Assembly: GCF_004379255.2 (NCBI RefSeq)
Contig: NC_056039.1
Span: 32,253,883-32,317,882, forward strand
Direction: 5' to 3'
DNA length: 64,000 bases
Source: Salvia splendens
Lineage: Eukaryota > Streptophyta > Magnoliopsida > Lamiales > Lamiaceae
Both the position numbers and the translations under genes were made by a program. The notes below the pieces were generated by a model that saw only the letters and a program-made list of their open reading frames with translations, was not told the origin of the DNA and did not search any database. Shown one piece after another: positions 26,520 to 37,374 of this stretch (position 1 is its first letter; each line of letters opens with the position of its first letter).

Positions 26520-27300
26520 CGCGATTGCACATGGTACGTAGTCTATATGCTCGGGATTTAGCATCCTCGGTCTAATATTTGGGATTCTCTCCTAAGCCCA
26601 CAGCTGTAACAAAGTTAAAGCTCCCCCGACATCGGTCCTCCTACCAACGACAGTTTCACATAAATTGTGGTACACGCAAGCAAGCGTCGCACCACCCCAG
26701 CTATAGGTAGAACATCGTTCTACATCCATGAAAAATTGCACGTAGAGGAACGGAATTTTATTTCCGGTGGCGTTCGGGATCATCAGACCATCAAGTAATA
26801 GCAGACAATAGATACGAGCCCGCTGAACATATATGTAGTCATCGTGCTCATCATTCAGCTCAATCCTCAATTGTTTTGATAAGCTTGTCTACTTCCAAAC
26901 TATTTCTTTCAACTCCATCGCGTCTGGTATAAATCCTAGAAAATCCAAACACACGTCCTTCCAATATCCCACATCCTTCGAGGGGATGTAACCCGTCACA
27001 GCCTCTCTGTCAACTTTGAGGCCCCATAAGACCTCCACGTCTTCCAATGTCACAGTCGCTTCACCGACTGAAAAGTGAAACGTGTGAGTCTCTGGCCTCC
27101 AATGTTCAATCAATGCGGTGATAAGATGGTGGTCAATGTCCTTTGGTTGACCACACCTCAATATACCGCCGAATCACATCTGGTCCACTACTGCCAAAAC
27201 ACGGGGATGTATGGGAACATCCCAAATGATTCCTTCAAATCTTCGGCAGCGTACGTCTTCTGATGGAACTCCTGCCCATATATTATTAGAGACGTGTTGT
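26520..27300 (-). pseudogene. Plant mobile domain (PMD) protein remnant carried next to the MULE
   Basis: The minus-strand frame from 27161 reads HLITALIEHWRPETHTFHF, VTLEDVEVLWGL, a stop (26891-26889), then RARIYCLLLLDGLMIPN and YSWGGATLACVYHNLC. A second stop (26594-26592) follows GALTLLQLWA, exactly where the family continues with another Trp. This is the plant mobile domain seen in MAIN/MAIL1 and 'phosphatase 7 long form' proteins, and it is often carried by MULE and Ty3 elements. Both stops lie in an otherwise continuous frame. Upstream coding sequence may extend to about 27300, where a splice-like boundary occurs. It is convergent with the transposase. Confidence 0.75.
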
Positions 27301-27860
27301 CTCTGAAAATACAATATACATCAACCTAACAATTTCAATAAACCAAATATTGAACCCAAATAAAACCCAAATAAATCAAAACCCACATAAACCAAATCAA
27401 TTTGCCCAATTTTTAAGCTACAACAACCCTAGGGTTTAGGTTTATAATCAAATTTATACTCTAGCTAAACACCAATATTTCAACTATCTCAACAATACAC
27501 AAATTCACTTAAACCCAAACAATACAACATCAATTTACAAACCAAATAAACCTAAATAACAACGGTATTCAATTACTCTAATATTGTAAAAAATAAGCAT
27601 ATTAACCGGGAAATTTATCAAATACGGGGAAGAATAGCACCGATTGATGGAGTGAGGGCCAAATCACCGATTTTGGGGAGGAGAAGATGAAAAGGGCGAC
27701 GATAATTTGATGTGTGTGCTGTGTGGACCCGTTTTTATTTGTGAGGGACCGAATAATTCAAAAGATAATGTTTTGGACCAAAATCAAAAAAATCGCAATA
27801 TGTTAAGAACCAAAATGAGCCTTTAGTCATATTTTTTTTACAAACATATGAAACATTAAT
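27301..27860. other. Probable right part of the MULE region
   Basis: AT-rich sequence with no coding potential. The end near 27740-27830 (GAGGGACCGAATAATTC, then AACCAAAATGAGCC) looks like transposon terminal sequence, but I found no matching inverted repeat at the left side. Confidence 0.3.
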
Positions 27861-27862
27861 AG

Positions 27863-27950
27863 CAATTGGCGCAAGTTGTTGGTTGGCCGTATTTCCCACC
27901 CATTGGCAAGAGATCGAATCCTAGCAGCAACATTTTATTTTTATTTTAAA
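27863..27950 (+). mobile_element. Probable tRNA-derived SINE fragment
   Basis: TGGCGCAAGTTGTTGG resembles the A box and AGATCGAATCCT the B box of a tRNA-derived RNA polymerase III promoter, at about the right distance. A T/A-rich tail follows. No tRNA cloverleaf can be completed, so this is read as a SINE and not a tRNA gene. Confidence 0.45.
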
Positions 27951-27954
27951 TTCG

Positions 27955-28110
27955 GTTACATCGGTTAACCGGAACCGAACCTACCCGAATTCGGTTAGGA
28001 ATCGAACCGAACCGAATCCATTTCAGTTCTGGCTCCGGTTCTTCATTTTCAGTCAATTGAGGACTCGGTTAACCGATCGGCCGACCGAATTCTCTGCCCC
28101 ATAAGTCACC
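27955..28110. mobile_element. hAT-like subterminal fragment rich in CGGTTAACCG motifs
   Basis: Repeated ACCGAA, CGGTTAACCG and TCGGTT motifs cluster here (CGGTTAACCGGAACCGAAC; CGGTTAACCGATCGGCCG). Such clusters are typical of the ends of plant hAT elements and resemble the ends near 55000 in this window. The complete element is not recognisable. Confidence 0.4.
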
Positions 28111-28548
28111 CAATTGTGATTTTTTCACATCAATGTTACTTTTTAATCATTCTTCTATCTACGATATTGAATTTTCAAAATAGTCTTGTAACAAGTACTA
28201 ATTGATTTTCTTGTTACCAATTTATACATTTTTGCATGGTCATTTTTCTTTTAAAATTCATTTTAGTTGCAACCAATCAATTTATCTTACACCCATGTAA
28301 CAAGACTCCAGAAAAGGAATATTATCGAACAAATCAAATTCCAAAACTAATGCCATTTTCAGCAATATGAAAAATATCAATAATACAATTAAAAAGGGGG
28401 AAAAAATCAAAACAAAATCTCAATATTAGAAAGATAGAAAAAAAGCTCCGAAATTAAAAAACTACGTAAATATACTAACTTGAAGGATGGAGGTGGTATA
28501 AGAATAAGAGATTGCCAAGGCATGAGAAGAAGCCAAGATGAAGGACCT

Positions 28549-31500
28549 TCAGTTACGGAGCCCGATACCAAAATGAAACCGGCCAGTTTTCTGATCATTG
28601 AATGCATACTCGAGCCTCAACGGACCCAAGGGAGAGTCCACACGGACGCCTACACCGTACCCATATCCACTTCCGGGCTTATTTCTTGCCCCAGCAGGAT
28701 CACCTGATAGCAAGACACAAAGTGTGGCGATTGCACAAAATGAGAAATGCAATTACAATAAACAAGAAACCTAGTAAAATATAGCCAAACCTGGAACAGT
28801 CGGTCCTGAACCAAGATCAGTTCCATAGTCAGCGAATATGGCCGCTTCTAGAGGCCCCGTCTGCAAAGAGCAACCATAAATTACTGCACAAATACTCACT
28901 GGTTGGTAAGGAAGGGACTCAATGGAAACGTTTCTGGTAGGGCTAAAATTAATAGACGACGAAATTCCAAGCAGATTCAGTTGCAGAGCTAATAATATGG
29001 TTGATGATGCTATATTGTACAGCAATTCAGCAGCAAACACTAAGTAGTTTCAAAATCAAAGTTCCAAAACTTACCACTGGTAATGATATTTCTCCACTTC
29101 CAACCACATATGAGCGACCTGATCCAACAGCTCCTTCTTCGTATCCTCTAACGCTGTTGGTTCCACCAATCGGAAATGCTTCATGAGGGGGGAATTTACC
29201 CATAACATGGCCACCGGACAAGCTATTAAAAACATAAAGGTGATAGTCACATGTGACACAGATATCCAAAATCAGCAGTACTGGAAAGTTTCCATAGCAA
29301 AGATTAACTAAAGCAACCATCTTACCAAAAGAGAAATTTAGCAGGTCCCACAGAAAAACCCTGCCTGGAGCGAGCATTTACTCTGTTGAAAACTAGCCAC
29401 TCTGGAGACAAAGGGATTCCCTGGTCCATGTTCACGACACACTGCATTTTGCCAATGTTGCAAGAGTTACTTGAATACTAATATTTGTGAGAGGACAGTC
29501 AATGCAAACGTGAAGCAACTGACCATAGTAGAACCTGGATCACCAGAGCCAGTATATACAGTCTCAAGTTTAGCAAGTAACATATTATCATGAGAGTTTC
29601 CGCTGCAGCAAAGAACAACAGTTCCCAGTATGAATAGATTTGACTGCAGTACAATGTGTACACTTAAGGGGCACTTAATTTGAGTGACATGATGGATTGA
29701 TAAAAATAACGCAAGTTAAATCCACTGTTTTATGATGGACTTTGATGGATTGATTAAATTTGAACTTCTTTGGCCATCTTATCCTTCAAATGCTCAATCC
29801 AATGTTTTATCAATCTATCCTATCACTCAAAGTAAACGCCCCCTTACTTAATTTTGGAACCTAGAAACTACATTAGCCAACAAAATACATACCTTGCTGT
29901 AAGTGGACTGCCAAAGAAGTCCCTTATAATAGGATTTCCCTTTTCATCATGAGCACCCGCACGCTGTAACAATGAATTGGTTAATCTAATGAAATCCCCT
30001 TATTAGAGTTGTATCATTAACTGTGAGACATCTATAACGGCGCATGTTTGAGAAAGAATTGCAAAACTATTCATTTACTCCCATACTCAGGGATCCTTAA
30101 GACACAGATTACTAAACCATACTACCATAGACATGAAGCAAAAATAAAAAATTAGTAGTAGAATTAATGGAATCTTTAAATTATTAATATGATCCAGAAA
30201 GACAAAACAGGAAAAGGGAAACAAAAGGAATGTTATGTAATCCACACACAAATTCTCATAATGATACCTGAAAAACAAGTCCAGCTGTTCCATTCCACTT
30301 TGGCCTGAATGGCCTACTATACTCAATTCCAGCCGTGACACGCCCAACTGTAAGACCAGTGTTATTGGGTTGGTTTCCATGGACTAGAGTTCCCGGGGTT
30401 CTTGAATTCTGAAAGTGTTTCAGAATAAGTTCATTTGGTACAAATAGGATTTATAAGCTAAAGTTACCTGTATCATGATTGCTCTTGACGTCCTCTTATC
30501 ATCTCCTTCAATCCAAGGATCAGTGTAGTTCATCCTAAAAATGGAATCAATTTGCCCCCTCTCTAATGATAGATTAATTTTCTGGTTCCGTCCAAAGAGG
30601 TTCTTGTGGTATATTGCTATGCTGAAAACAAACACATAATAAGGATACATAGTGAAAATTCAAATACCATGATATGTTAATGGAACATTACATTTTACTA
30701 TTGGATTAGATCATCAGAATATCGTTAAAAACCCTAAAAATGGAAGAGATTTTTTTATAACAAACTGCAAAGTGCTAGTTGTTACCTTCCTATCAGTCCA
30801 GCTAGAGGCCCACTTGTTATTCTGCAAAGTAAATCAATGTGGATGATGTTAGCAACAAGAGGAAATAAAACGCATAAGAATTCTGCCAACAGCATAAATT
30901 GCATATTTTACATACCCACTTGATATTCCACCACCTCCAGAAATTCCTCCTCCGCTCTTACGCTCAACAACGTTCATTGCTAAATCAACCTTGCCAATTT
31001 CTAAGCGTTGGCGACATTAAAACACGGAATAAATTATGCACCTTAATATATGGAAGCAGACTCACTAATCACTAAACAAAGCATCAAATGGCATTTACCA
31101 CTAGATGGCTGAGGAATAATACTAACATCATCCATGACACCCATTGCCAGCACTGTATCAACATCTCTTTTCCCCTGAATCATACTGTAGACCTGCATAG
31201 CCCAAAAGTGTAAGATTCAATTTCCAAACAAGAATATAAAAAATTAAATAGAAATCTCATCATTCAGTTCATTTTCAACTCCAATTTCTTAAAGGGGCTC
31301 TGATATTTCCCACTAACCAGAGAATTAAAGTTTTTTTTGAAAATACCTGTCCCTTCTTGGTCGTAAGTTGTCTGAGTATTGTTTCTGGCCTTGTTTTTCC
31401 AACAGTTGGCTCACCACTAACCATAAATAATGGAAGTCAAGAGATCACAAAATAACATACATCTTCACTTAATATGTAATTACTGAAAACACGAGTTACA

Positions 31501-32721
31501 TACGTCTTATCAAGGAAACGTATGGAGATATCATTGACCTCTGCTTCTGAGGCTTGTAACTTAATAATACCTCCTGAAAGAATCTCTACTCCTGAAACCT
31601 GATAAGAGTGATACATATCAGGAAGTCATAGTTCAAACTATACCATAGCAAAAAAGCAAGATTACTGCCCACGGACACGGAGAGGCATCGTTACAATCTA
31701 GCCTCCGAGATATAAAGAGCAAACAACATAACTAACCATGCCAAAAAGACCTCTTTCCATGTACCAATTGTCGATGGAGTTTATCACTTCGTCTAGACGC
31801 CTGACATTAACAACTTTTCCTGCATAACTTGACACACCAACGGGAGCAGGTCCAACATCAGAAACATTGAGAAGTGGAGGGGCACCAATTTTCGAGTAAA
31901 AAGTAAAAGCACGAGAAAAACGCACCATATGCATCACGAAATGCATCCTCTATAAACTTAGCCGGAAGAACATTAGCTCCTTCACACACCAACCCTTGAA
32001 ACTCTTGGTTTTGTTCTACCTTATAAACGATATACATTGAAAGCAAAGCTATTACAAACTACAATATCCATCAGATAATCGAAATGAAAAACAGCAAACC
32101 AAAGTGACCAAATACCTGAAAAATCAACCGAATTCCATCGCGGGTGTCCACGGCGACGGGCATGCAAGACATGAAATACCCACTGGCGATAATTCGGTGT
32201 ACATCTTCCTGCACCTCACGAACCGTAAGGGCCGAATTCGCGCGGGAAGCTTTCAAAGCGTTGAGAGCTTCGGCTTCCAAGTCCTTCCTCTCGAGCTCTT
32301 CCCCATCCTTGTTCCTCACCAACACCTCGCTGATTAGAACCCTCTCTTCCTCAGTGGCGCGAGTGCTGCTCACGTTCTTCGACTGAGTCACGGACCCCGC
32401 CTCATCTCCGCCTTTCGACTGCGCCGGCGCAGGTGCCGAGTCGGACAAGGCTAATGCGGCGGAGCAGAAGAGTGGGGGTTTGTTAAAAGCCGCGTTGAGA
32501 ATGTGATTCTTCTTGACAAAAGGTTGGTTTTTTAAGAATTGGGAGATGAAATTGATCGGCCGGGAATCGGCATTGAAATCAAAATTGAAGTTGAAATTGA
32601 AGGGCAACTTGGCAAAATTGCTGCGCGCGGAAGAAAAGAGGTTGTGGCGGCGGGGAGGCGGGGAGAACGGCGGCAGTTTAACGGCGGAGGAGATGAAGCG
32701 AACCTCGTCGGTTTTGGTCAT
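28549..32721 (-). CDS. OEP80: OEP80, chloroplast outer envelope Omp85-family barrel protein
   Basis: Starts at ATG 32721 and ends at TGA 28551-28549 over a dozen or more exons. Exon 1 (32721-32116) encodes a Ser/Pro-rich N-terminus of about 120 residues, then the first POTRA ([31 protein letters not shown]). Later exons give further POTRA sequence (32019-31926, 31819-31737, 31598-31504) and the barrel: [47 protein letters not shown] and [18 protein letters not shown], the conserved loop-6 RGY motif. The final strand [10 protein letters not shown] ends in the aromatic/terminal pattern of the family. OEP80 is an essential paralogue of TOC75 and acts in assembly of barrel proteins in the plastid outer envelope. 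No disruption is seen. A retrotransposon lies 589 bp upstream of its start codon. Confidence 0.93.
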
Positions 32722-33304
32722 ATTCGGCGGCGAAATTGCGGAACCCTCTTTGGATTTGGAGGGTTTAGAGGGTTTTACCGATTTCGGTTAAGCTGCGGAA
32801 GCAATTTCTACATGTAATCCGACATTTTCACTCTCAACTAGGATTTTGAGCTATCACTATGTGCAGAAGCCCAATGACAGTATAAAATTTCCTATTTTAC
32901 GTCTTTAAATTTAAATTTAAATTTAAATACTACTCGTCTACTCCACATACTTAAAAGATTCATTTTCAAACTTCACAAAATTGATCATAATTTATCTAAA
33001 TTTAATGACTTAATATTTCAATTAATTAGTTATTATTCATTGTTTTTTCCTCTTTTTTTCATGATTTTTCCAGATGTGTTTCAATTTGTGTAAAAATTTA
33101 TCACCAATTCAAATTCACTATAAAATTCACAAACTAGAGATAGACCGGTAGAACATGTATGCCCACGAAAGAAGATTATGGTTTCAAAATTGAAACCATC
33201 GGTCCGATTATGAGCCGAACTAAGAGTTCCGGTTTAACCATGCCTCCGACATTTATTTTGTAATTGAGATCACTTCCAGTATCATATTTGTCTATCATTT
33301 GGAG
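32722..33304 (-). promoter_or_regulatory. OEP80 promoter region
   Basis: The spacer between the OEP80 start codon and the LTR element. It holds an AAATTT tandem tract at 32905-32929 and no obvious TATA box. All proximal promoter sequence left to OEP80 must lie in these 583 bp or inside the retroelement beyond. Confidence 0.4.
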
Positions 33305-33309
33305 CTATA

Positions 33310-34603
33310 TGATGCGAAGCATATTTCCTATACTTTCCCCCCTAAACTACACACTTTTATGTTAATTATAACTCATCAAGTTGTATTTGTATTGAAGTTT
33401 AGGAGGGTTGGAAGCTGGAAGTTCGCCGGGTGAAATTGGCAAAGCATGCAGAGATCAGAAACTACGCCCGGTCGGGCGATTATGAGCTTCAAAACGCCCG
33501 GTCGGGCGAAACGCGTAAAAGCATGAGGAGAGTCCAGAAAGTTCGCCCGGTCGGGCGATTCTTCAAGACACAAAACGCCCGGTCGGGCGTTTCCCGCGAG
33601 CCATCCAGAAGCCTTTCGCCCGGTCGGGCGATTATCCCTTCTAATTTCGCCCGGTCGGGCGTTTGGTGGTTCAACTGCATTTCAGCAGTTTTCTCAGCAG
33701 TTTTGCTGGGAAATAAAAAGAAAAAGGAAACGGATGGTGAGGGGGGAGAGATACATAGAAAAAGACAGAGGGAGAGAAAGGAGGAGAGGAAGAAGAGAAG
33801 GAAGGCATTCCGACCATTATTCCAACCATCAATTCCCGAATCCCGACTCCACTCGAAGAGAGCCACACACCTATGGTTTTGTTTCTACATTCTACTATGT
33901 GTATAGGCTAGACTCTCTTTGTTGCTCCAAGTTGTAATCTAGGCTTGTGCATTTGTTTTAACACCTTGAATCGTATGTTCGATACCAACAATGTGTTTGA
34001 TAATTAAAATGCTACGTTTTTTGCTAATGATGTAGTGTTGTTAAATCTTAACTATCGTCTCTTTAACATAGCTTAGGATTGATCGTTTGTTGGTATGCTA
34101 TCGATTTAGAACTGTTCAGGGGATAAATTGATAGTGGATTAGGTAAGTAATTATAGTAGACGACGTTTGTTCCCGCGCGTCTGCAGGAATTAAATGTCGT
34201 TGAAAGCTGGTTCATGGAACAAGTGTTCAGCTGACTGTGAACTATACGTCGTAGACATGTTCAGTGCACGCGATTAGGTTGATAATTCTAATCCCGTCAT
34301 ATGGTTCGTTGTAATGGTGTGTAACAACGCAAGCTTAGAGAGCAACTTGGAGTGACTTGTCTTTCACGTGTTAAAAACCTCACTTTAGTAGCTTAAGTTA
34401 GTTAACCTTCTCAAAATCAAAACAAAATCTTTACATGCTTTGTGTCGTCTTATTAAGTGTAAGCAATCTCGTCTCCCTGTGGATCGACACTCGAAATACT
34501 ACTACGATACTGTATTCTTGCAGTAGTGTAGTATTATTAGAGTTTAAATAATTGAACTTGATAATCTTTATACTTTGTTTGAGAACTCTAAAATACCGCA
34601 TCA
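33310..34603 (+). repeat. 5' LTR
   Basis: Starts TGATGCGAAGCATATTTCC and ends AAAATACCGCATCA. It carries six copies of the hairpin CGCCCG-GT-CGGGCG between 33465 and 33661, a downstream purine-rich stretch, and a long U5-like region. The TGATGCG/CGCATCA ends are a 7-bp inverted repeat. Confidence 0.96.
33465..33661. repeat. Six-copy hairpin array CGCCCG-GT-CGGGCG in the 5' LTR
   Basis: Identical 14-bp units start at 33465, 33495, 33544, 33576, 33617 and 33648. Each is a 6-bp perfect stem with a 2-nt GT centre. The spacers (16-35 bp) are unrelated to each other. The same array occurs in the 3' LTR from 39191. The units fall in several reading frames, so conservation is at the DNA or RNA level. 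Confidence 0.97.
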
Positions 34604-34608
34604 AGTTT

Positions 34609-34626
34609 TGGCGCCGTTGCCGGGGA
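34609..34626 (+). other. Primer-binding site, tRNA-Asp type
   Basis: TGGCGCCGTTGCCGGGGA, five bases after the 5' LTR, is complementary over 18 nt to the 3' end of plant tRNA-Asp as I recall it (including CCA). This primer choice is characteristic of Athila-type elements. Confidence 0.9.
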
Positions 34627-34957
34627 GGCAATAGCTTGTTTATGCTTAATTGTTTTAGTTTTTATTTCGTTTTGTTTGATTTTTCTTTTTGAGTTTTTTA
34701 GGTACATTGTTCGTGTTCTACGGTGTGATAGCCATCTACCACGTCCGGACTTGAAGACGAAGGAGTGTATTATTTTAGGTAATATTTAGCTAACTCTTAG
34801 TTTAGTTTGTAGGTAGTTTAGTTTTTCACTTAAGCACACACTTTTGATAGTACTTACCCCGAAGTTGTCGAGAGGTCTCGCTTTCGGTAATAGGAATATT
34901 TTGTGCTTGTGCTTGGTGTATTTTCTGTTGTGTAGGTAAAAAAAAAAAAAAAAGTGA

Positions 34958-37372
34958 ATGCACACGCGATCACAGGGTACACCACCGTTTGGACTACTCT
35001 GTTATCAAAGAAGGAAAGGGTCAGGAAGTTCAGCCGGGTTTGAAATTCAACAGGATTCGCCGAGTCCAATCAGAGATAACCCATTGTTTGAAAGTAGTGA
35101 CAGTGATCTAGAAGCTGAGTCGATGGCCGACAATAATAACAACAACGCTGTCCCACCACCTGGAGGAAGGTTCGGTGACACTCTTAGGTCGGGAGTCGAC
35201 TTTCTAGGAGAATTCGCCTACGCGAATGACAACGTGAACATTCCTCCTCATTACATTAGCTTGGTGAACGGGGGAAATCTCTTCCATGGGCGAGACGATG
35301 AGGATCCGATGAGCCACCTCAACGCGTTCTATGAATTGACGAACTCTCATCGACCCCCGAATGTGGACCATCATCAGATTAAGAGGGCCTTATTCCCTTT
35401 CTCACTGAGGGATAAAGCACGGGCGTGGTATGATTCTATTCCGGGATACAACATAGCCACATTCCAAGAGTTGAAGATGTTGTTCCTCTTGGAATATAAC
35501 TCTCCGATGAAGATTGAGAAGTTGAGAGAGGAGATCACTACCTTCCGACAGAAATATGATGAGTCTTTTGCGGAAGCGTGGAAGAGGTTCACTGAATTGC
35601 TTAGGAAATGCCCGAGCCATGGTCTTGCTCCAGGGCATGAGCTACTCAAGTTCTACAAGGGACTCAATAATGAAGGCACGGGCTTGGTGACTGCAGGCTC
35701 TAATGGGAACTTGGACGACTTAACTCACGAGGAAGTGAGAGCCCTGTTCCAAAGGTTGGCGAACAACCAAAGGAATTGGCATAATCCAAGAAGAGCGGCT
35801 GAGAAGGTAGGAGATACATTTGGTGCTACCAAAGATGCGGAAAGAGTGACAGCCATTGAGGCTCAATTGGCGGACATTAGTACCCAGATGTCTTCAATGA
35901 CGAAAGCAGTGAAATCTCTTCACCTAACTCCTCAACCTCAAGCAGTGACCGTTATGAAGTGTGGGTTGTGTCAAGGTGGACATCACACTGATCAATGTCC
36001 AAGTCTTCAAGGGCCACCAGTGGAGGACGTGAACTACATCGGTAACCATCATCAAGGTTTCAACCAAAGCAACCAATACAACAATCAGCAGAATTGGAGG
36101 CCTCAATAAGCAACCTGGAATCAAGCTGGTCCTAGCAACACTTCGGGGACTCAATGGAGGAACAACACTCAACCTCCGGGTTATGAGAAGAAGCCATCAG
36201 TCGAGGATCAATTGGGACAGATTCTCTCGTTTATGACTAAGAGTCAAAAGGAGAATGACTACTTCAAAGAAAAGACCGTGGAAAAATTTGGGCAGTTAGA
36301 GGCTACATTGAGGAATCTTGAGACTCAAATTGGGCAGATTGCTACAGCATCTCACACAAGAATTCCTAATGCTATCCCGAGTGATACGGTGCCCAATCCT
36401 AAAGGTTTTGAACAGTGCAAGTCAGTTAAGTTAAGAAGTGGAAAGGATCTTGAGTCTCCAATCATGCTAGATGCACAAAATGGCTCGAACATCTTGCACG
36501 CAGGGGCGGACAAGTTGTTTGGCTCACAAACCTCGCACGCAGGGGCGGACGAGGGGATTGAGTGGGCTACTACCGAAGCTAGGGAATGTCAACAAGAAAA
36601 AGAAGAGTCAACCATGAGTGATATCCACAAGAAGAATCCACTAAGTCCGGCAATGGACCCGAAGTGTCCATTTAATTTTCCAGATTTTATCCCGCCACCA
36701 CCTTTCCCAGTCGAGAATAAGAAGAAGGGTAGGAAAATAATTCAAGAGAAAGGACTCGATTGGATGATGAACATTATCAGGAAAGTTAATGTAGATGTGT
36801 CCCTGGTGGATTTGTTCCTACACTTTCCTAAATTCTCCAAGTTTTTTAAGGATCTTATTGCGAAAAAGGAGAAGATACAAGACGATGGTGTGGTGATATT
36901 GAGCGCATTTTGCTCACAATTTGTGAAGGGAAAGATGCCGGCAAAGAGAAGAGACCCTGGAAGTTGTGTGATCCCATGTGAGATGGGAGATAAGAAGTTC
37001 CCAAAGTGCCTACTTGATCAAGGCTCGGGAATATCATTGATGGCTCTGAAAACCGCACGGTCAATCGGTCTAGAAGCGAGGATTGAACCAATCGACATTG
37101 ACCTACAATTGGCGGATCATTCAATTGTGAAACCAAAAGGTATCATCGAGGATGTCTTGGTGAAGGTTGATAGATTTGTACTCCCGGTTGACTTCATTGT
37201 CCTAGAGATGGAAGAGGACAAGGATATGTCTATCCTATTTGGTAGGCCATTTTTAGCAACCGGTGATGTTGTGATAGAGACCAAGACAAATACGGTCATG
37301 TTTCGAGTAGATGGAGAGAATGTGGTGATCAAGCAAGAGAAGGCGGGGAAGCGCCTATTGGAGCCTGGATAG
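34958..37372 (+). pseudogene. Retrotransposon gag-protease ORF with one in-frame stop
   Basis: One reading frame runs from ATG 34958 to the stop at 37372, interrupted only by TAA at 36107-36109. The first part holds the gag domain (FHGRDDEDPMSHLNAFYEL, KARAWYDSIPG, ETTFRQKYDESFAEAWKRF-like) and one zinc knuckle CGLCQGGHHTDQC near residues 330-342. The second part holds a coiled-coil linker and an aspartic-protease-like domain (CLLDQGSGISLM, then LFGRPFLATGDVVIE; 36960-37290). The usual D-L/S/T-G active-site triplet is D-Q-G here, an unusual change. No polymerase follows. Two short segments ending in GCACGCAGGGGCGGACxAG (36497-36552) are near-duplicates. Confidence 0.85.
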
Positions 37373-37374
37373 AG

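Noticed and set aside
27863..27950. tRNA gene candidate
   Set aside because: A- and B-box-like motifs are present but no acceptor stem or anticodon arm can be formed; a SINE fits better.
32513..32817. Plus-strand ORFs rich in charged residues
   Set aside because: They are antisense to the first coding exon of OEP80.
33465..33661. Regularly spaced identical 14-mers resembling a CRISPR array
   Set aside because: Units are shorter than CRISPR repeats, spacing is irregular, they lie inside an LTR, and the genome is a plant nuclear one.
33430..33906. ORF of 158 codons with repeated Ala-Arg-Ser-Gly
   Set aside because: The repeat comes from the LTR hairpins, which fall in several frames, and the 3' LTR copy of this ORF is shortened by a one-base G-run change. 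No sign of protein-level selection.
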